Positions 15,713 through 24,448 of a DNA stretch of 64,000 nt are shown piece by piece. The notes under the pieces are model-generated. The model was not told where the DNA came from. It was given only the letters and a program-made list of their open reading frames with translations, and searched no databases. A program made the translations under genes and the position numbers. Positions within the stretch are counted from its first letter, which is position 1. Every line of letters begins with the position of its first letter. This DNA is from an uncultured Collinsella sp. (lineage in GTDB: Bacteria; Actinomycetota; Coriobacteriia; Coriobacteriales; Coriobacteriaceae), in the NCBI GenBank assembly GCA_902494345.1, contig CABUSV010000014.1, positions 1-64,000 of the forward strand, written 5' to 3'.

Positions 15713-17941
15713 CTAAGCCTGGGGCACCTGACCAGTAGCCAAGATCTGCTCGAGTGCATCCTCATCCAGCACGGGCACGCCCAGCTGCTCGGCTTTGGTG
15801 AGCTTGGAGCCCGCTTTGGGGCCGGCGACCAGATAGCTCGTCTTCTTTGACACGCTGCCCGAAACCTTGGCGCCGAGCACCTTGAGCGCGGCGCCCGCCT
15901 CGTCGCGCGTGCGGTTGACGAGCGTGCCGGTCAGCACGAAGGTCAGACCCGCGAGTGGCTGTGCGTCGGCGAGCTCGCCCGCCACGCCAGCGTCGGCTGC
16001 GGCTTGCGCGTGCGCAGCGCCCAAGTCGACCTCGAGCGAAAGGCCCGCCTGGCGCAGACGTTCCAGCACGGCAAGGTTCTCGGGCACGGCCAGGAACTGC
16101 TTAACGCTCGCCGCAATCTTGGGGCCGATGCCCTCGCACTCGGCAATATCCTCCTCGCTCGCCAAGATGAGCTTGTCAATCGACAGGAATCGCTCGGCGA
16201 TGACCTCACCCACACTCTTGCCCACGTGGCGGATACCCAGGGCAAACAGCACGCGACCGAGCGGCTGGCTCTTGGACTTGTTGAGCTCGGCGATAATCTT
16301 CTCGGCCGTCTTGAGGCCTACCGGAATGGGGTCACCCTTCTTGACGCCCTTTTTGCTGTTGGAGCTGGCATAGGTGCGCCCCGTGTCCAGTCCGGCGATG
16401 TCATCAACCGTGAGCTGGTAGAAGTCCGCGACATCGTGGATCAGGCCGGCGGCGATCATCTTGTCGACGATCTCGTCGCCTAGGCCGTCGACGTCCATGC
16501 AGCCGCGGCTCACCCAGTGGAGCAAGCGCTCCTTGAGCTGTGCGGGGCAGTCGATGGACACACAGCGGTAGGCAACCTCGCCATCCTCGTGGACCACGGG
16601 GCTGCCGCACACGGGGCAGACCTCGGGCATCTGCCAGTCGACCGAATCGGCCGGACGCTTATCGAGCACCGGGCCCACGACCTCGGGGATTACATCGCCT
16701 GCCTTGTGCACGATGATAGTGTCGCCCTCGCGCACGTTTTTGCGACGAATCTCGTCGATGTTGTGCAGCGTGGCGCGCGCGATAGTGGAGCCGGCAACCG
16801 TCACCGGGTCGAACTCGGCGACCGGTGTGAGCACACCGGTGCGGCCCACCTGGATGCGAATTTCGCGCAGGACGGTCTGCTTTTCCTCGGGCGGGAACTT
16901 AAAGGCGATGGCCCAGCGTGGCGCGCGGGCAGTAAAGCCCAGGTCGAGCTGCTGCTGGAAGCTGTCGACCTTTACGACCACGCCGTCGATGTCATAGTCC
17001 AAGTCACCGCGATGCTCGAGGGCCTGGGCGCAGAACTCGTGGACCTCGGCCGGCGTGGCGCAGCGTGCCACGTTGGGGTTGACGCTAAAACCGGCACTGC
17101 GCAGCCAATCGAGGAACTCGCGCTGGCTGTGGATGTGCAGCGGATCGGTATCGGCGATGGCATAGATAAAGGTGGCCAGGTCGCGGCGCGCCGTAACCTT
17201 AGGATCCTTCTGACGCAAGCTGCCAGCAGCGGCGTTGCGCGGGTTGGCGAAGGGGTCGCGGCCCTCGGCATCGGCCTCTTCATTCAGACGTACAAAGCTG
17301 CCCTTGGGCATATAGACCTCGCCGCGCACCTCGATGGTGCGCTCGCGGTCGGCACCCATGTGGGCGAGCGCCGGCTCGGACAGGTGCATGGGCACATCCT
17401 TGATGGTGCGCACGTTGAGCGACACGTCCTCGCCCGTGGTACCGTCGCCACGTGTGGCGGCGCGCACAAAGGTGCCGTTTTGATAGGTAAGCGCCACACC
17501 CAGACCGTCGATCTTAAGCTCGCAGGTATAGGTGACGCTACCGGCACCGAGCGCATCCTCGGTTCGTTGGAGCCACGCGTCGAGTTCGTCCAGATCCATG
17601 GCATCGTCCATGGAATACATGCGCGCCATGTGCGTGACCGGCGTAAACTGCTCGCTCACGTAGCCGCCCACGCGCTGGGTATAGCTGTCGGACGTCACCA
17701 GGTCGGGGTAGGTCGCCTCGATTTCCTGCAGCTCAACGAGCATTTTGTCAAAGGCGGCGTCCGTGATCTCGGGCGCATCGAGCATGTAGTAGCGATAGGC
17801 GTGGTAGTCGAGCTCATGGCGCAGCTCGGCCGCGCGCGCTGCCGCCTGGGCACGGGCATCGGCCGGTGCGGCGGTATCCGTGCTCGCGGGCGTTTCGGTA
17901 TCGATGTCCACACCGTCACCAAACAGGCTCGATTGCTCCAT
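15713..17941 (-). CDS. ligA: NAD+-dependent DNA ligase LigA
   Basis: This 742-residue ligase seals nicks in replication and repair. An acidic, Ala-rich N-terminal extension (about 1-35) precedes domain Ia. The adenylated lysine is in CELKIDGLGV (about residue 145). An OB domain follows, then four zinc-binding cysteines (CPVCGSPV ... CVSIDCPAQ), helix-hairpin-helix repeats and a C-terminal BRCT domain (about 660-742). AAGGAG lies 8 nt before the ATG at 17941. It seems monocistronic. The length is slightly above the usual 670 because of the N-terminal extension. Confidence 0.96.
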   Translation of the reverse strand: MEQSSLFGDGVDIDTETPASTDTAAPADARAQAAARAAELRHELDYHAYRYYMLDAPEITDAAFDKMLVELQEIEATYPDLVTSDSYTQRVGGYVSEQFTPVTHMARMYSMDDAMDLDELDAWLQRTEDALGAGSVTYTCELKIDGLGVALTYQNGTFVRAATRGDGTTGEDVSLNVRTIKDVPMHLSEPALAHMGADRERTIEVRGEVYMPKGSFVRLNEEADAEGRDPFANPRNAAAGSLRQKDPKVTARRDLATFIYAIADTDPLHIHSQREFLDWLRSAGFSVNPNVARCATPAEVHEFCAQALEHRGDLDYDIDGVVVKVDSFQQQLDLGFTARAPRWAIAFKFPPEEKQTVLREIRIQVGRTGVLTPVAEFDPVTVAGSTIARATLHNIDEIRRKNVREGDTIIVHKAGDVIPEVVGPVLDKRPADSVDWQMPEVCPVCGSPVVHEDGEVAYRCVSIDCPAQLKERLLHWVSRGCMDVDGLGDEIVDKMIAAGLIHDVADFYQLTVDDIAGLDTGRTYASSNSKKGVKKGDPIPVGLKTAEKIIAELNKSKSQPLGRVLFALGIRHVGKSVGEVIAERFLSIDKLILASEEDIAECEGIGPKIAASVKQFLAVPENLAVLERLRQAGLSLEVDLGAAHAQAAADAGVAGELADAQPLAGLTFVLTGTLVNRTRDEAGAALKVLGAKVSGSVSKKTSYLVAGPKAGSKLTKAEQLGVPVLDEDALEQILATGQVPQA

Positions 17942-18125
17942 AGCGGCACTCCTTCGCTCGATTTCAAACGGATACTAGAGTACCACCGGTCACCATGGGG
18001 CCGAATAACCCTTTCGAACCGCACCGAATCGGCAGCCGACGGACCGGGGTGGATCGCGCGATCAAACCATATCCTTGCCATTTCTAAATGATCTGTTTCC
18101 CCGTCCCCAACGGATCAACAAGAAA

Positions 18126-18160
18126 AGAGGGACTGTCCCACGTTGATGGGACAGCCCCTC
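18126..18160 (-). terminator. Terminator of the htrA gene
   Basis: On the minus strand GAGGGGCTGTCCCA pairs with TGGGACAGTCCCTC with one mismatch and is followed by TTTTCTTG. It lies 28 nt past the stop. Confidence 0.8.
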
Positions 18161-18187
18161 TGGCTTCGATATGTGCGATACGGCTCG

Positions 18188-19648
18188 CTAGTAACCCTGA
18201 CCGTAGCCTTGACCCTGGCCCTGCTGGCCCAGCAGCTCCTCCAGGTACTGGCGCAGCTGTTCGTCAGTAATGCCACCGTTGCCGGTATCGGTCGCGCTGT
18301 CGTCCTGCTGCTGGTTCTGCAGCTCCTCGTCGGAGCCCAGCTCGACGGTAACCTTTTTCTCTTCCTTGCCGCGCACGAGCGTGATCTCGACCTTCTCGCC
18401 CACCTCGTGGCTGCGCAGCGCGATGATCAGGCCATCGGCGCTCGTAATCTCATCGTCGCCCAGCTTGGTAATGACATCGCCCTCTTGGATGCCAGCCTTG
18501 GCGGCAGGACCGTCCTCGACGACACTTGCCACATACGCGCCGCTATCGGTGCTCAGCTTGTTAGTGCGGGCGTTGAGCGCGTTGACGCTCGAAAGCGTGG
18601 CGCCCAGGTACGGATGCACCGGCGTCTTACCGTCGATGATCTGGTCGGCAATGTTCTTGGCGTAGTTAACGGGAATAGCAAAGCCCACGCCCGAGCTGGA
18701 GCCCGAGTAGCTCTCGATAAGCGAGTTAATGCCCACCAGCTCACCATTGTCGTTAACGAGCGCGCCGCCAGAGTTGCCCGGATTGATGGCAGCATCGGTC
18801 TGAATCATGTTGGCGTAGATAGTGTTGCCGCTGGTAGAGCTCATGGCCGTGGAACGATAGAGCGCCGAGACGATACCCGTGGAGACAGACTGCTCGTTGC
18901 CGAACGGCGAGCCGATGGCCATGACCCACTCGCCCACGTTGAGCTTGGAGGAATCACCTATCTCGATCGGCGTGAGCTTGGAGGCATCGGCGTCCTTGAG
19001 CTTGATGACGGCCAGGTCGCTCGAGGCGTCGTTGCCCACGAACTCGGCCTCATAGGTGGTGCCGTCGTCCATGGTCACCACGTACTGGTCGTAGCCATCG
19101 ACCACGTGGTTGTTGGTGAGGATGTGGCCCTCGGTATCGAGCACCACGCCCGAACCGACGCTGCCCGAACCATCCGACTCGTCGGCAGACTGCGAAAGCG
19201 AGCCATTCTGGCCACCGCTCGAAGTGGCGGTGATGGAAACGACGGAAGGCAAGGCCTTGGCAGAAACGGCCTCGGCCAATGTGGTGTCCTCGGAGTCGAT
19301 CGTGATCTTTTGCGTCGACGAACCCGAAGCGCCCGCCGTCACGGCATTCTTTCCGCCGCCAATGTTGAGCGTGCCACTCATAATGAGCGCGATGACCAGC
19401 AGGGCGCCGCAGGCACAACCGGCGAGCGCCGTAATGAAGATCGGCAGCTTTTTGGTCTTGGTCTTGACCACTGTGTGCTTGTTTACAACCTGCTGGCCGC
19501 CCAGCGGCTTGCCGGTCTGTGTGTCGTAAGCCTGCACGTAGGGAATGTTGCTGCCGGCAGGCGTCGACTCCACCTGCACGCGCGGCTGCTGCTGAGTCTC
19601 GCCGGCATTGCCAACATCCTGGGGACGCTGGGAATCGTTCTCGCTCAT
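18188..19648 (-). CDS. HtrA/DegP-like membrane-anchored serine protease with PDZ domain
   Basis: This 486-residue envelope quality-control protease has a cytosolic N-terminus of about 70 residues, then one membrane anchor (LPIFITALAGCACGALLVIA). The trypsin-like domain has His in TNNHVVDG, Asp in SSDLAVIKL and Ser in NPGNSGGAL. A PDZ domain (about 340-440) begins near YLGATLSSV, and a Gln/Gly/Tyr-rich tail ends GQGYGQGY. The ATG at 19648 is preceded by AGGATCGGAG. The gene stands alone between terminators. A T-tailed hairpin in the leader may regulate it. The protein would face the outside of the cell. Confidence 0.94.
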   Translation of the reverse strand: MSENDSQRPQDVGNAGETQQQPRVQVESTPAGSNIPYVQAYDTQTGKPLGGQQVVNKHTVVKTKTKKLPIFITALAGCACGALLVIALIMSGTLNIGGGKNAVTAGASGSSTQKITIDSEDTTLAEAVSAKALPSVVSITATSSGGQNGSLSQSADESDGSGSVGSGVVLDTEGHILTNNHVVDGYDQYVVTMDDGTTYEAEFVGNDASSDLAVIKLKDADASKLTPIEIGDSSKLNVGEWVMAIGSPFGNEQSVSTGIVSALYRSTAMSSTSGNTIYANMIQTDAAINPGNSGGALVNDNGELVGINSLIESYSGSSSGVGFAIPVNYAKNIADQIIDGKTPVHPYLGATLSSVNALNARTNKLSTDSGAYVASVVEDGPAAKAGIQEGDVITKLGDDEITSADGLIIALRSHEVGEKVEITLVRGKEEKKVTVELGSDEELQNQQQDDSATDTGNGGITDEQLRQYLEELLGQQGQGQGYGQGY

Positions 19649-19677
19649 AGCTCCGATCCTTTCGTCAAATAACCAAA

Positions 19678-19701
19678 GGCCCGCCAAACACGTGGCGGGC
19701 C
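19678..19701 (-). terminator. Terminator-like hairpin in the htrA leader
   Basis: Perfect 9-bp arms GGCCCGCCA/TGGCGGGCC are followed on the minus strand by TTTGGTTATTTG. It ends only about 30 nt before the htrA start, so it is either the terminator of the upstream glnA operon or an attenuator for htrA. Confidence 0.5.
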
Positions 19702-19820
19702 ATCATTGTTCACGTTGAGTTGTACCCCAATATGCGGGCGTACGTGTATGAGAACGCAATCTTTTAGGAAGGCTTAAGTTCTACTGCAAACTCGAAAGGA
19801 ACCCACACATGCGGCAAAGC

Positions 19821-19852
19821 CACCACAAAGATGCCTGCCCCCCCTTGCGGTG
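19821..19852. repeat. Decayed CCACC...AAAG family hairpin
   Basis: CCACCACAAAG and CTTGCGGTGG flank a C-rich loop, with mismatches in the arms. It lies just past the stop of the response regulator gene. Confidence 0.4.
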
Positions 19853-19857
19853 GAAAT

Positions 19858-20520
19858 CTAGTCCTTAAACAGATAACCAACGCCGCGAACGGTGGTGATG
19901 TGTGCCGCGATCTGCGGGCCCACCTTGGAGCGGATGCGTCGAATGTGTACGTCGACGGTGCGCGTGCCGCCGCAGTACTCAAAGCCCCACACACGATGCA
20001 GCAGCACCTCGCGGCTGTAGGCGCGGTTGGGGTGCGTCGCCAAAAAGCTCAGCAGCGAGTACTCCATCAGCGTCAGGTCGATGGGCTCGTTATCGAGTGT
20101 CACCTGGTAGGTAGCCAGGTTAATCTCGAGGTTGTCGATATTGAGCACATCGTCGGCGGTGACGGTCTCCTCCTCGCCCATCAGGCGCTGCGCACGAGCC
20201 TTAAGCTCGTTGGGCGTCGCCGTGGGGCATACAAAGTCGGCATGCGCGTGATTCGGCAGACGCAGGGTGCCGAGCGCCTCGTCGTCGACGATCACCAACA
20301 TGGGGACGCCGCCACGATCGTCAAGCCACTTGGCAATCTGATCGATGCGGTCGCTGCGGATGCCATCGGAGTCGAGAATCAGCAGGTCAAAGTCGTGCGC
20401 CGCAGTCGGCGAATCGGGGGTTGCAAGGCTCACCTCGACACCCAGGGTGGTCGTCAAGCTGCGGGCAAACTCGTGGAAGCGCGTCGTGCGCGCCATGAAC
20501 AGGGCACTCTTTTCGGACAT
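19858..20520 (-). CDS. Atypical OmpR-family regulator next to glnA, GlnR-like
   Basis: This 220-residue DNA-binding protein has a receiver-like domain (1-110) that lacks the usual acidic pair at the N-terminus; LLILDSDG keeps one Asp. The winged-helix output domain (about 125-220) is canonical: PIDLTLMEYSLLSFLATHP, TVDVHIRRIRSKVG, TVRGVGYLF. A poorly phosphorylatable orphan OmpR regulator 50 nt downstream of glnA on the same strand resembles actinobacterial GlnR, which controls nitrogen assimilation genes. GGAGG lies 5 nt before the ATG at 20520; an alternative ATG at 20532 is less well placed. No partner kinase is adjacent. The GlnR role is inferred from context and a candidate box upstream of glnA. 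Confidence 0.82.
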   Translation of the reverse strand: MSEKSALFMARTTRFHEFARSLTTTLGVEVSLATPDSPTAAHDFDLLILDSDGIRSDRIDQIAKWLDDRGGVPMLVIVDDEALGTLRLPNHAHADFVCPTATPNELKARAQRLMGEEETVTADDVLNIDNLEINLATYQVTLDNEPIDLTLMEYSLLSFLATHPNRAYSREVLLHRVWGFEYCGGTRTVDVHIRRIRSKVGPQIAAHITTVRGVGYLFKD

Positions 20521-20570
20521 ATCGGCCTCCAAAGAAATGAGCTCAATCGTACTGGAACAAGCCAGCGCGA

Positions 20571-21908
20571 TTAGGAGTTCGCCAGGTAGTGCTTAATCTC
20601 CCACTCGGTGATCGTGGACTCAAACTTATGCCACTCGTCGCGCTTCTTTTTGAGGAAGAAGCTGTGGATGTGCTCGCCGAGGGCATCCTTCATAAACTGC
20701 GAGTCCTCAAAGACATCGAGTGCCTCTTTGAGCGAGCGCGGCAGCGGCGTGTAGCCGGCCTCGACCATCTGACGGTCGGTAAGCTTGAGCGTCTCGGCCG
20801 TTGCCTCGGGCGGAAGCTCTAGCTTGCGCTCGATGCCGTCCAGACCAGCTGCCAGCGTGACGGCGTTGACCAGGTACGGGTTGGCCATGGGGTCGGGGCT
20901 GCGCAGCTCGATGCGCGTGGACAGCTGCTTGCCGGGCTTGTAGACCGGGATGCGGACCATACTCGCGCGGTTACGTAGGCCCCACGTGGCGTACTGCGGC
21001 ACGGAGTCGCCACCCGTGGTGATGCGCTTGTACGAGTTGACCGTGGGGTTGGTGATGGCGCTGATCTCGCGCGCGTGCGCCAAGATGCCGGCCATGTAGT
21101 GCTTGGCGATATCGGAGAGGTGGTACTTCTCGTCGTCCTCGCCCCAAAAGACGTTGTTGCCGTCGTGGTCGAACAGCGACTGATGCAAAAACATGGCGCT
21201 GCCGTCCTCGCCCGCCAACGGCTTGGGCATAAAGGAGGCGTGGCAACCGCTCTCGTAGGCCTGCTGCTTAATGATGAGTTTGGCCGTGGTGATGGCGTCG
21301 GACATGCTCAGGGCCTCGGCGTGGCGCAGGCTCATACCGTGCTGCGAGCGGCCGGCGGCGTGGAAGGTGTACTCCACGGGCACGGACATCTTCTCGAGCG
21401 TGAGGACCGTGTTACGACGCAGGTCGCGGGCGGCGTCACTCACCGAAAGATCGAAGTAGCCCACGTTGTCGAGCGGCTCGGGCGTGTGCTCGTCGGGGAA
21501 GTAATAGTACTCCAGCTCGGCGCCCACGTTGAGCAGGTAGCCGGCCTTCTCGGCCTTGTAGAACATGCGGCGCAGGGCATCGCGCGGGTCGCCGGCAAAC
21601 GGCTTGCGATCGGGAGTGCACACGTCGCAGAACACGCGGGCGACGCCGTTGTGGCTCGGACGCCACGGCAGGATCTGGAAGGTCGAAGCATCGGGGAATG
21701 CGAGCATGTCGGCTTCCTCGGGCGTGGCAAAGCCCTCGATGGCGGAGCCGTCAAAGCCAATACCCTCCTCAAAAGCGACCTCGAGGTCCTCGGGGCTAAT
21801 GGCAAAGTTCTTGAGGCGGCCGAGAATGTCGACAAACCACAGACGCACAAAGCGGATATCACGCTGCTCTACGGAGCGGAGTACGTAATCGATGTTCTGC
21901 TGGTTCAT
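20571..21908 (-). CDS. glnA: Glutamine synthetase, type I (GSI-alpha-like)
   Basis: This 445-residue cytosolic enzyme makes glutamine from glutamate, ammonia and ATP. Signatures include FVDILGRLKN, GFDGSAIEGF, VGAELEYYYF, the ATP-binding SMFLHQSL region and NPTVNSYKR. The length and C-terminus fit the alpha subtype, which lacks the adenylylation tyrosine motif, so control should be by feedback and transcription. AAGGGGAG lies 5 nt before the ATG. It is the first gene of an operon with the GlnR-like regulator. The upstream region carries a GlnR-box-like sequence and two direct TATCGCAG repeats. Confidence 0.96.
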   Translation of the reverse strand: MNQQNIDYVLRSVEQRDIRFVRLWFVDILGRLKNFAISPEDLEVAFEEGIGFDGSAIEGFATPEEADMLAFPDASTFQILPWRPSHNGVARVFCDVCTPDRKPFAGDPRDALRRMFYKAEKAGYLLNVGAELEYYYFPDEHTPEPLDNVGYFDLSVSDAARDLRRNTVLTLEKMSVPVEYTFHAAGRSQHGMSLRHAEALSMSDAITTAKLIIKQQAYESGCHASFMPKPLAGEDGSAMFLHQSLFDHDGNNVFWGEDDEKYHLSDIAKHYMAGILAHAREISAITNPTVNSYKRITTGGDSVPQYATWGLRNRASMVRIPVYKPGKQLSTRIELRSPDPMANPYLVNAVTLAAGLDGIERKLELPPEATAETLKLTDRQMVEAGYTPLPRSLKEALDVFEDSQFMKDALGEHIHSFFLKKKRDEWHKFESTITEWEIKHYLANS

Positions 21909-21947
21909 GTCGCTCCCCTTTCTTTCGGGCGGGTTTCGACTGGTCTA

Positions 21948-21989
21948 TATCGCAGATACTATCGCAGAAAAATGTTTCCGCAGGGTTAA
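21948..21989 (-). promoter_or_regulatory. glnA control region: GlnR-box-like site and direct repeats
   Basis: On the minus strand TTAAC-n6-GAAAC (21989-21974) matches the a-site/b-site half of the GTnAC-n6-GAAAC actinobacterial GlnR box in 9 of 10 fixed positions. Next to it TATCGCAG is repeated 12 bp apart (21948-21955, 21960-21967, plus strand reading). Confidence 0.45.
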
Positions 21990-22042
21990 AGCGTATCAAG
22001 CGCTCAAAAAACGTGCGCGAACAGGCAGTTGCAAACGAGCGG

Positions 22043-23065
22043 CTAGCGCGAGGTCGAGGCGCGGTGTTCGATGTGGCCGGGGACCTCGATGCGCTTGGGG
22101 GCGAGCTTTGCGGCATCGCCCACCGTGGTGGTAACGACGTCGATGCGCTCGGACAGGCGCTCGACTACGCGCTCGGCGATGGTGAGGGTGTCTTGCGCGG
22201 CCGTGGTCACGCCGCCAAAGAGCACATGGTTCCAGGGGTAGTCGTCAAACGTCGCAATCTTGAGGCCAGCCGGCAACGAAGGTCCCAACTGCGCCAGAGC
22301 CTCGGTCAGACGCAGGAAGACCAGGCCGTTGACGGCGATAAGGCCGAGCTTTTTACCCGCATAGCCGCGGATGGTCTCGTCCAAGCGGCTGACGCCCGTG
22401 GCACCGCCATCGGCCAAGGTGATAACCTCGCCGGCAAGGCCGCGGTGCGAAAGCTCGTCGGTAAAGGCCTCGGCGCGCTCGCGACGGACGGGGCTGTCGT
22501 CGCTTGCCTCGGTGAGCAGGCACAGGCGCTCGCTGCCAGCGGCGGCCAAGGCGTCTACCAAGCCGGCGACCAGCTCACGGTTGTTAGATGTCACCAGATC
22601 GACACCGCCGTCGGCAACGTCGCGGTCGAGCAGCACGACAGGCAGGCGTCCCGCTGCCGCGGCGATCGCCTCATCATTGCCTCCGCAGGTGTTGACGACC
22701 AGGCCGTCCACACCGGCATCGAAAAGTCTGGTGAGCGACTCCGCTTCCTTAGCGGGGTCGTTACCACTAATGGCCGTCATGAGCGAGCAGCCGCGCGCGG
22801 CGGCGCTGGCGGAAAGTCCTTCGAGCATGGCGCTCGAGAACGGGTTGGCGATGTCGGCCAGGATCACGCCGATGAGGTTGGTACGCGAGCTGCGCAGATT
22901 GCGCGCGGCGGCACGTGGACGATAGCCGGTGCGCTCGATAACCGCCGCGATGCGAGCACGGGTTTCCTCGGTCATCTGCCCGGGGCGATTGTTGAGATAG
23001 CGCGAGACCGTGGCCGGGCTCACGCCTGCCTCGACGGCAATGTCCTTGATTCTCATCTGCGCCAT
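22043..23065 (-). CDS. LacI family transcriptional regulator
   Basis: This 340-residue repressor-type protein has an N-terminal helix-turn-helix (RIKDIAVEAGVSPATVSRYLNN), a hinge with RPRAAARNLRSSRTNLIGVI, and a periplasmic-binding-protein-like sugar sensor domain (about 65-335). The ATG at 23065 is preceded by GGGGTG. No transport or sugar catabolic operon is adjacent: glnA lies downstream and a GntR gene upstream, so its target must be elsewhere. The ligand is unknown. Confidence 0.92.
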   Translation of the reverse strand: MAQMRIKDIAVEAGVSPATVSRYLNNRPGQMTEETRARIAAVIERTGYRPRAAARNLRSSRTNLIGVILADIANPFSSAMLEGLSASAAARGCSLMTAISGNDPAKEAESLTRLFDAGVDGLVVNTCGGNDEAIAAAAGRLPVVLLDRDVADGGVDLVTSNNRELVAGLVDALAAAGSERLCLLTEASDDSPVRRERAEAFTDELSHRGLAGEVITLADGGATGVSRLDETIRGYAGKKLGLIAVNGLVFLRLTEALAQLGPSLPAGLKIATFDDYPWNHVLFGGVTTAAQDTLTIAERVVERLSERIDVVTTTVGDAAKLAPKRIEVPGHIEHRASTSR

Positions 23066-23188
23066 AGCGCACCCCGTTCCCCAATTGTCGGCGGTCTGAG
23101 CCGTTTTAGGCATTTTTAAAATACTCGGTTGCAAAACGCTGTAGGTGAGCAGCATCGTTTTTGCGTCTCGAGCAGATGCGATGATGGG

Positions 23189-23881
23189 CTAGATAGACGA
23201 GTCTTTGGACAGCTCAAAATAGTCGGGATGCAAGGCGATAACCGGGCCCTGCTCCTCGGGCATCAGGTGCAAGTGCGTCTCTGCCAGATAGCTCGCCGTG
23301 TCGGTATCGCCCCTCTTAATGGCCTCGAGAATCCGGCGATGCTGCCGGCGAATCGGCTCCCAATCCAGATCCTGCGACACCATACGCAACCAGTTGTATC
23401 GCTCAAAATGCGTATTGACGCTCTTCATCCAATCCCACAACATATGGCGGCTGGCAATCACAAAACACGTCTCATGAAACAGGTTATCCAAGTCGAAAAA
23501 GCGACGCGTTTCGCGATGGTCGAGTGATTCGGACTCAGCAAGAATCTGCTCAAGCCGCTGCTTTTGCTCGGGCGTGGCGGCAGAGCAGCATTTAATGAGC
23601 ACGCTTCTCTCGAGTTTCTCGCGCAAGAAACAGGCGTTCTCGGCGCGCTCCATGCTAATTTTTGAGACATAGGTGCCGCTTTTGGGACGCGTTTCCACCA
23701 GTTCCTGCTCACGCAAGCGCACAAAAGACTCGCGAATGGGCGTGCGCCCGATTCCCGTCTCCTTTTCCAGACCAATCGCCGAAAGGCGCGTGCCGGGCTT
23801 GAGCTCGGCATAGATAATCTTGGAGCGCAATGCGTTGTATGCCTGATCTTGCAAGCTCTGATAATGCTGGTGTTGTTCCAT
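23189..23881 (-). CDS. GntR family regulator, FCD (FadR-like) subgroup
   Basis: This 230-residue regulator has a winged helix (about 8-75; LKPGTRLSAIGLEKETGIGRTPIRESFVRLREQ is its core) and an all-helical FCD ligand domain (about 85-210) with the metal-binding style residues D-N-L-F-H-E and later H in QHRRILEAI. GAGGG lies 4 nt before the ATG. It stands alone; FCD regulators usually sense small organic acids, but no target genes are adjacent. Confidence 0.92.
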   Translation of the reverse strand: MEQHQHYQSLQDQAYNALRSKIIYAELKPGTRLSAIGLEKETGIGRTPIRESFVRLREQELVETRPKSGTYVSKISMERAENACFLREKLERSVLIKCCSAATPEQKQRLEQILAESESLDHRETRRFFDLDNLFHETCFVIASRHMLWDWMKSVNTHFERYNWLRMVSQDLDWEPIRRQHRRILEAIKRGDTDTASYLAETHLHLMPEEQGPVIALHPDYFELSKDSSI

Positions 23882-23954
23882 AAAGCCCTCGGATGAAGCT
23901 CACGGTTTGTCGAATTTCACCACGTAATACTATCGCATCCCCCGCCCCCTCATA

Positions 23955-24021
23955 AGTTGCGGTGGAATAGTTCCTGCTCAAAGCCTTCAGCAGCAAAAAC
24001 AGGAACTATTCCACCGCAACT
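23955..24021. repeat. Long palindrome with 22-bp perfect arms
   Basis: Arms 23955-23976 and 24000-24021 are perfectly complementary (AGTTGCGGTGGAATAGTTCC begins the left arm) around a 23-nt loop. It lies in the leader side of the GntR gene, not after a gene end, so it is not an obvious terminator. Confidence 0.7.
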
Positions 24022-24080
24022 TCCAACAGTCTTTTTGGGACGGGGCTTTTTGGCCACCCCGGGCCGCAGGTCGGCCCCTT

Positions 24081-24240
24081 GCCACAAAAGCGGCCCATCT
24101 ACTACGTTAACGCGGAGAGCCCAGACCATGCTGAAAAGTGCGAAAACAAAACCGCTGGTAGAGAGCTTGTCGATTTTCGAAAAAGCCGACTATGGTTGAC
24201 CCCTGCGGCTTAAACGTAGTAGATAGGCCCTTTTCGTGGC
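24081..24240. mobile_element. MITE-like element with about 30-bp imperfect terminal inverted repeats
   Basis: The ends GCCACAAAAGCGGCCCATCT and its near-complement (24210-24240, finishing CCCTTTTCGTGGC) share the core ATCTACTACGTT. The 100-nt centre is non-coding. No clear target duplication is visible, so mobility is inferred from shape only. Confidence 0.4.
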
Positions 24241-24365
24241 GCAGCACTACTGCACCCCAAATTGGCACCCCGAGCCCTCGTGAGTTGCCAACAAGCTGTT
24301 CGCCCAGCGCTTTATCCGCGCGGCATTTGGAAAATAGCACCACCGCAAAACCCGCGAGTAGCGCT

Positions 24366-24425
24366 TACTTTGCTATATCTCACTATACTTTGCTATATCT
24401 TGCTATACTTTGCTATATCTTGCTA
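24366..24425 (+). repeat. Three 20-bp tandem repeats upstream of the ATPase gene
   Basis: Units at 24366-24385, 24386-24405 and 24406-24425 read TACTTTGCTATATCTTGCTA; the first differs in CACTA. Each contains TATACT or TATATC elements like a -10 box and TTGCTA like a -35. The array ends 23 nt before the ATG, so it must lie in the promoter or leader. Confidence 0.75.
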
Positions 24426-24448
24426 TATCTTGAGCAAAGGTGGCTCAC

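Noticed and set aside
23132..23165. Terminator between the GntR and LacI genes
   Set aside because: GCAAAACG and CGTTTTTGC pair, but the stem has unpaired bases and no clear T-tract in the expected place; support is too weak.
24366..24425. CRISPR array
   Set aside because: The 20-bp units are contiguous with no spacers, only three in number, and there are no cas genes in the window.
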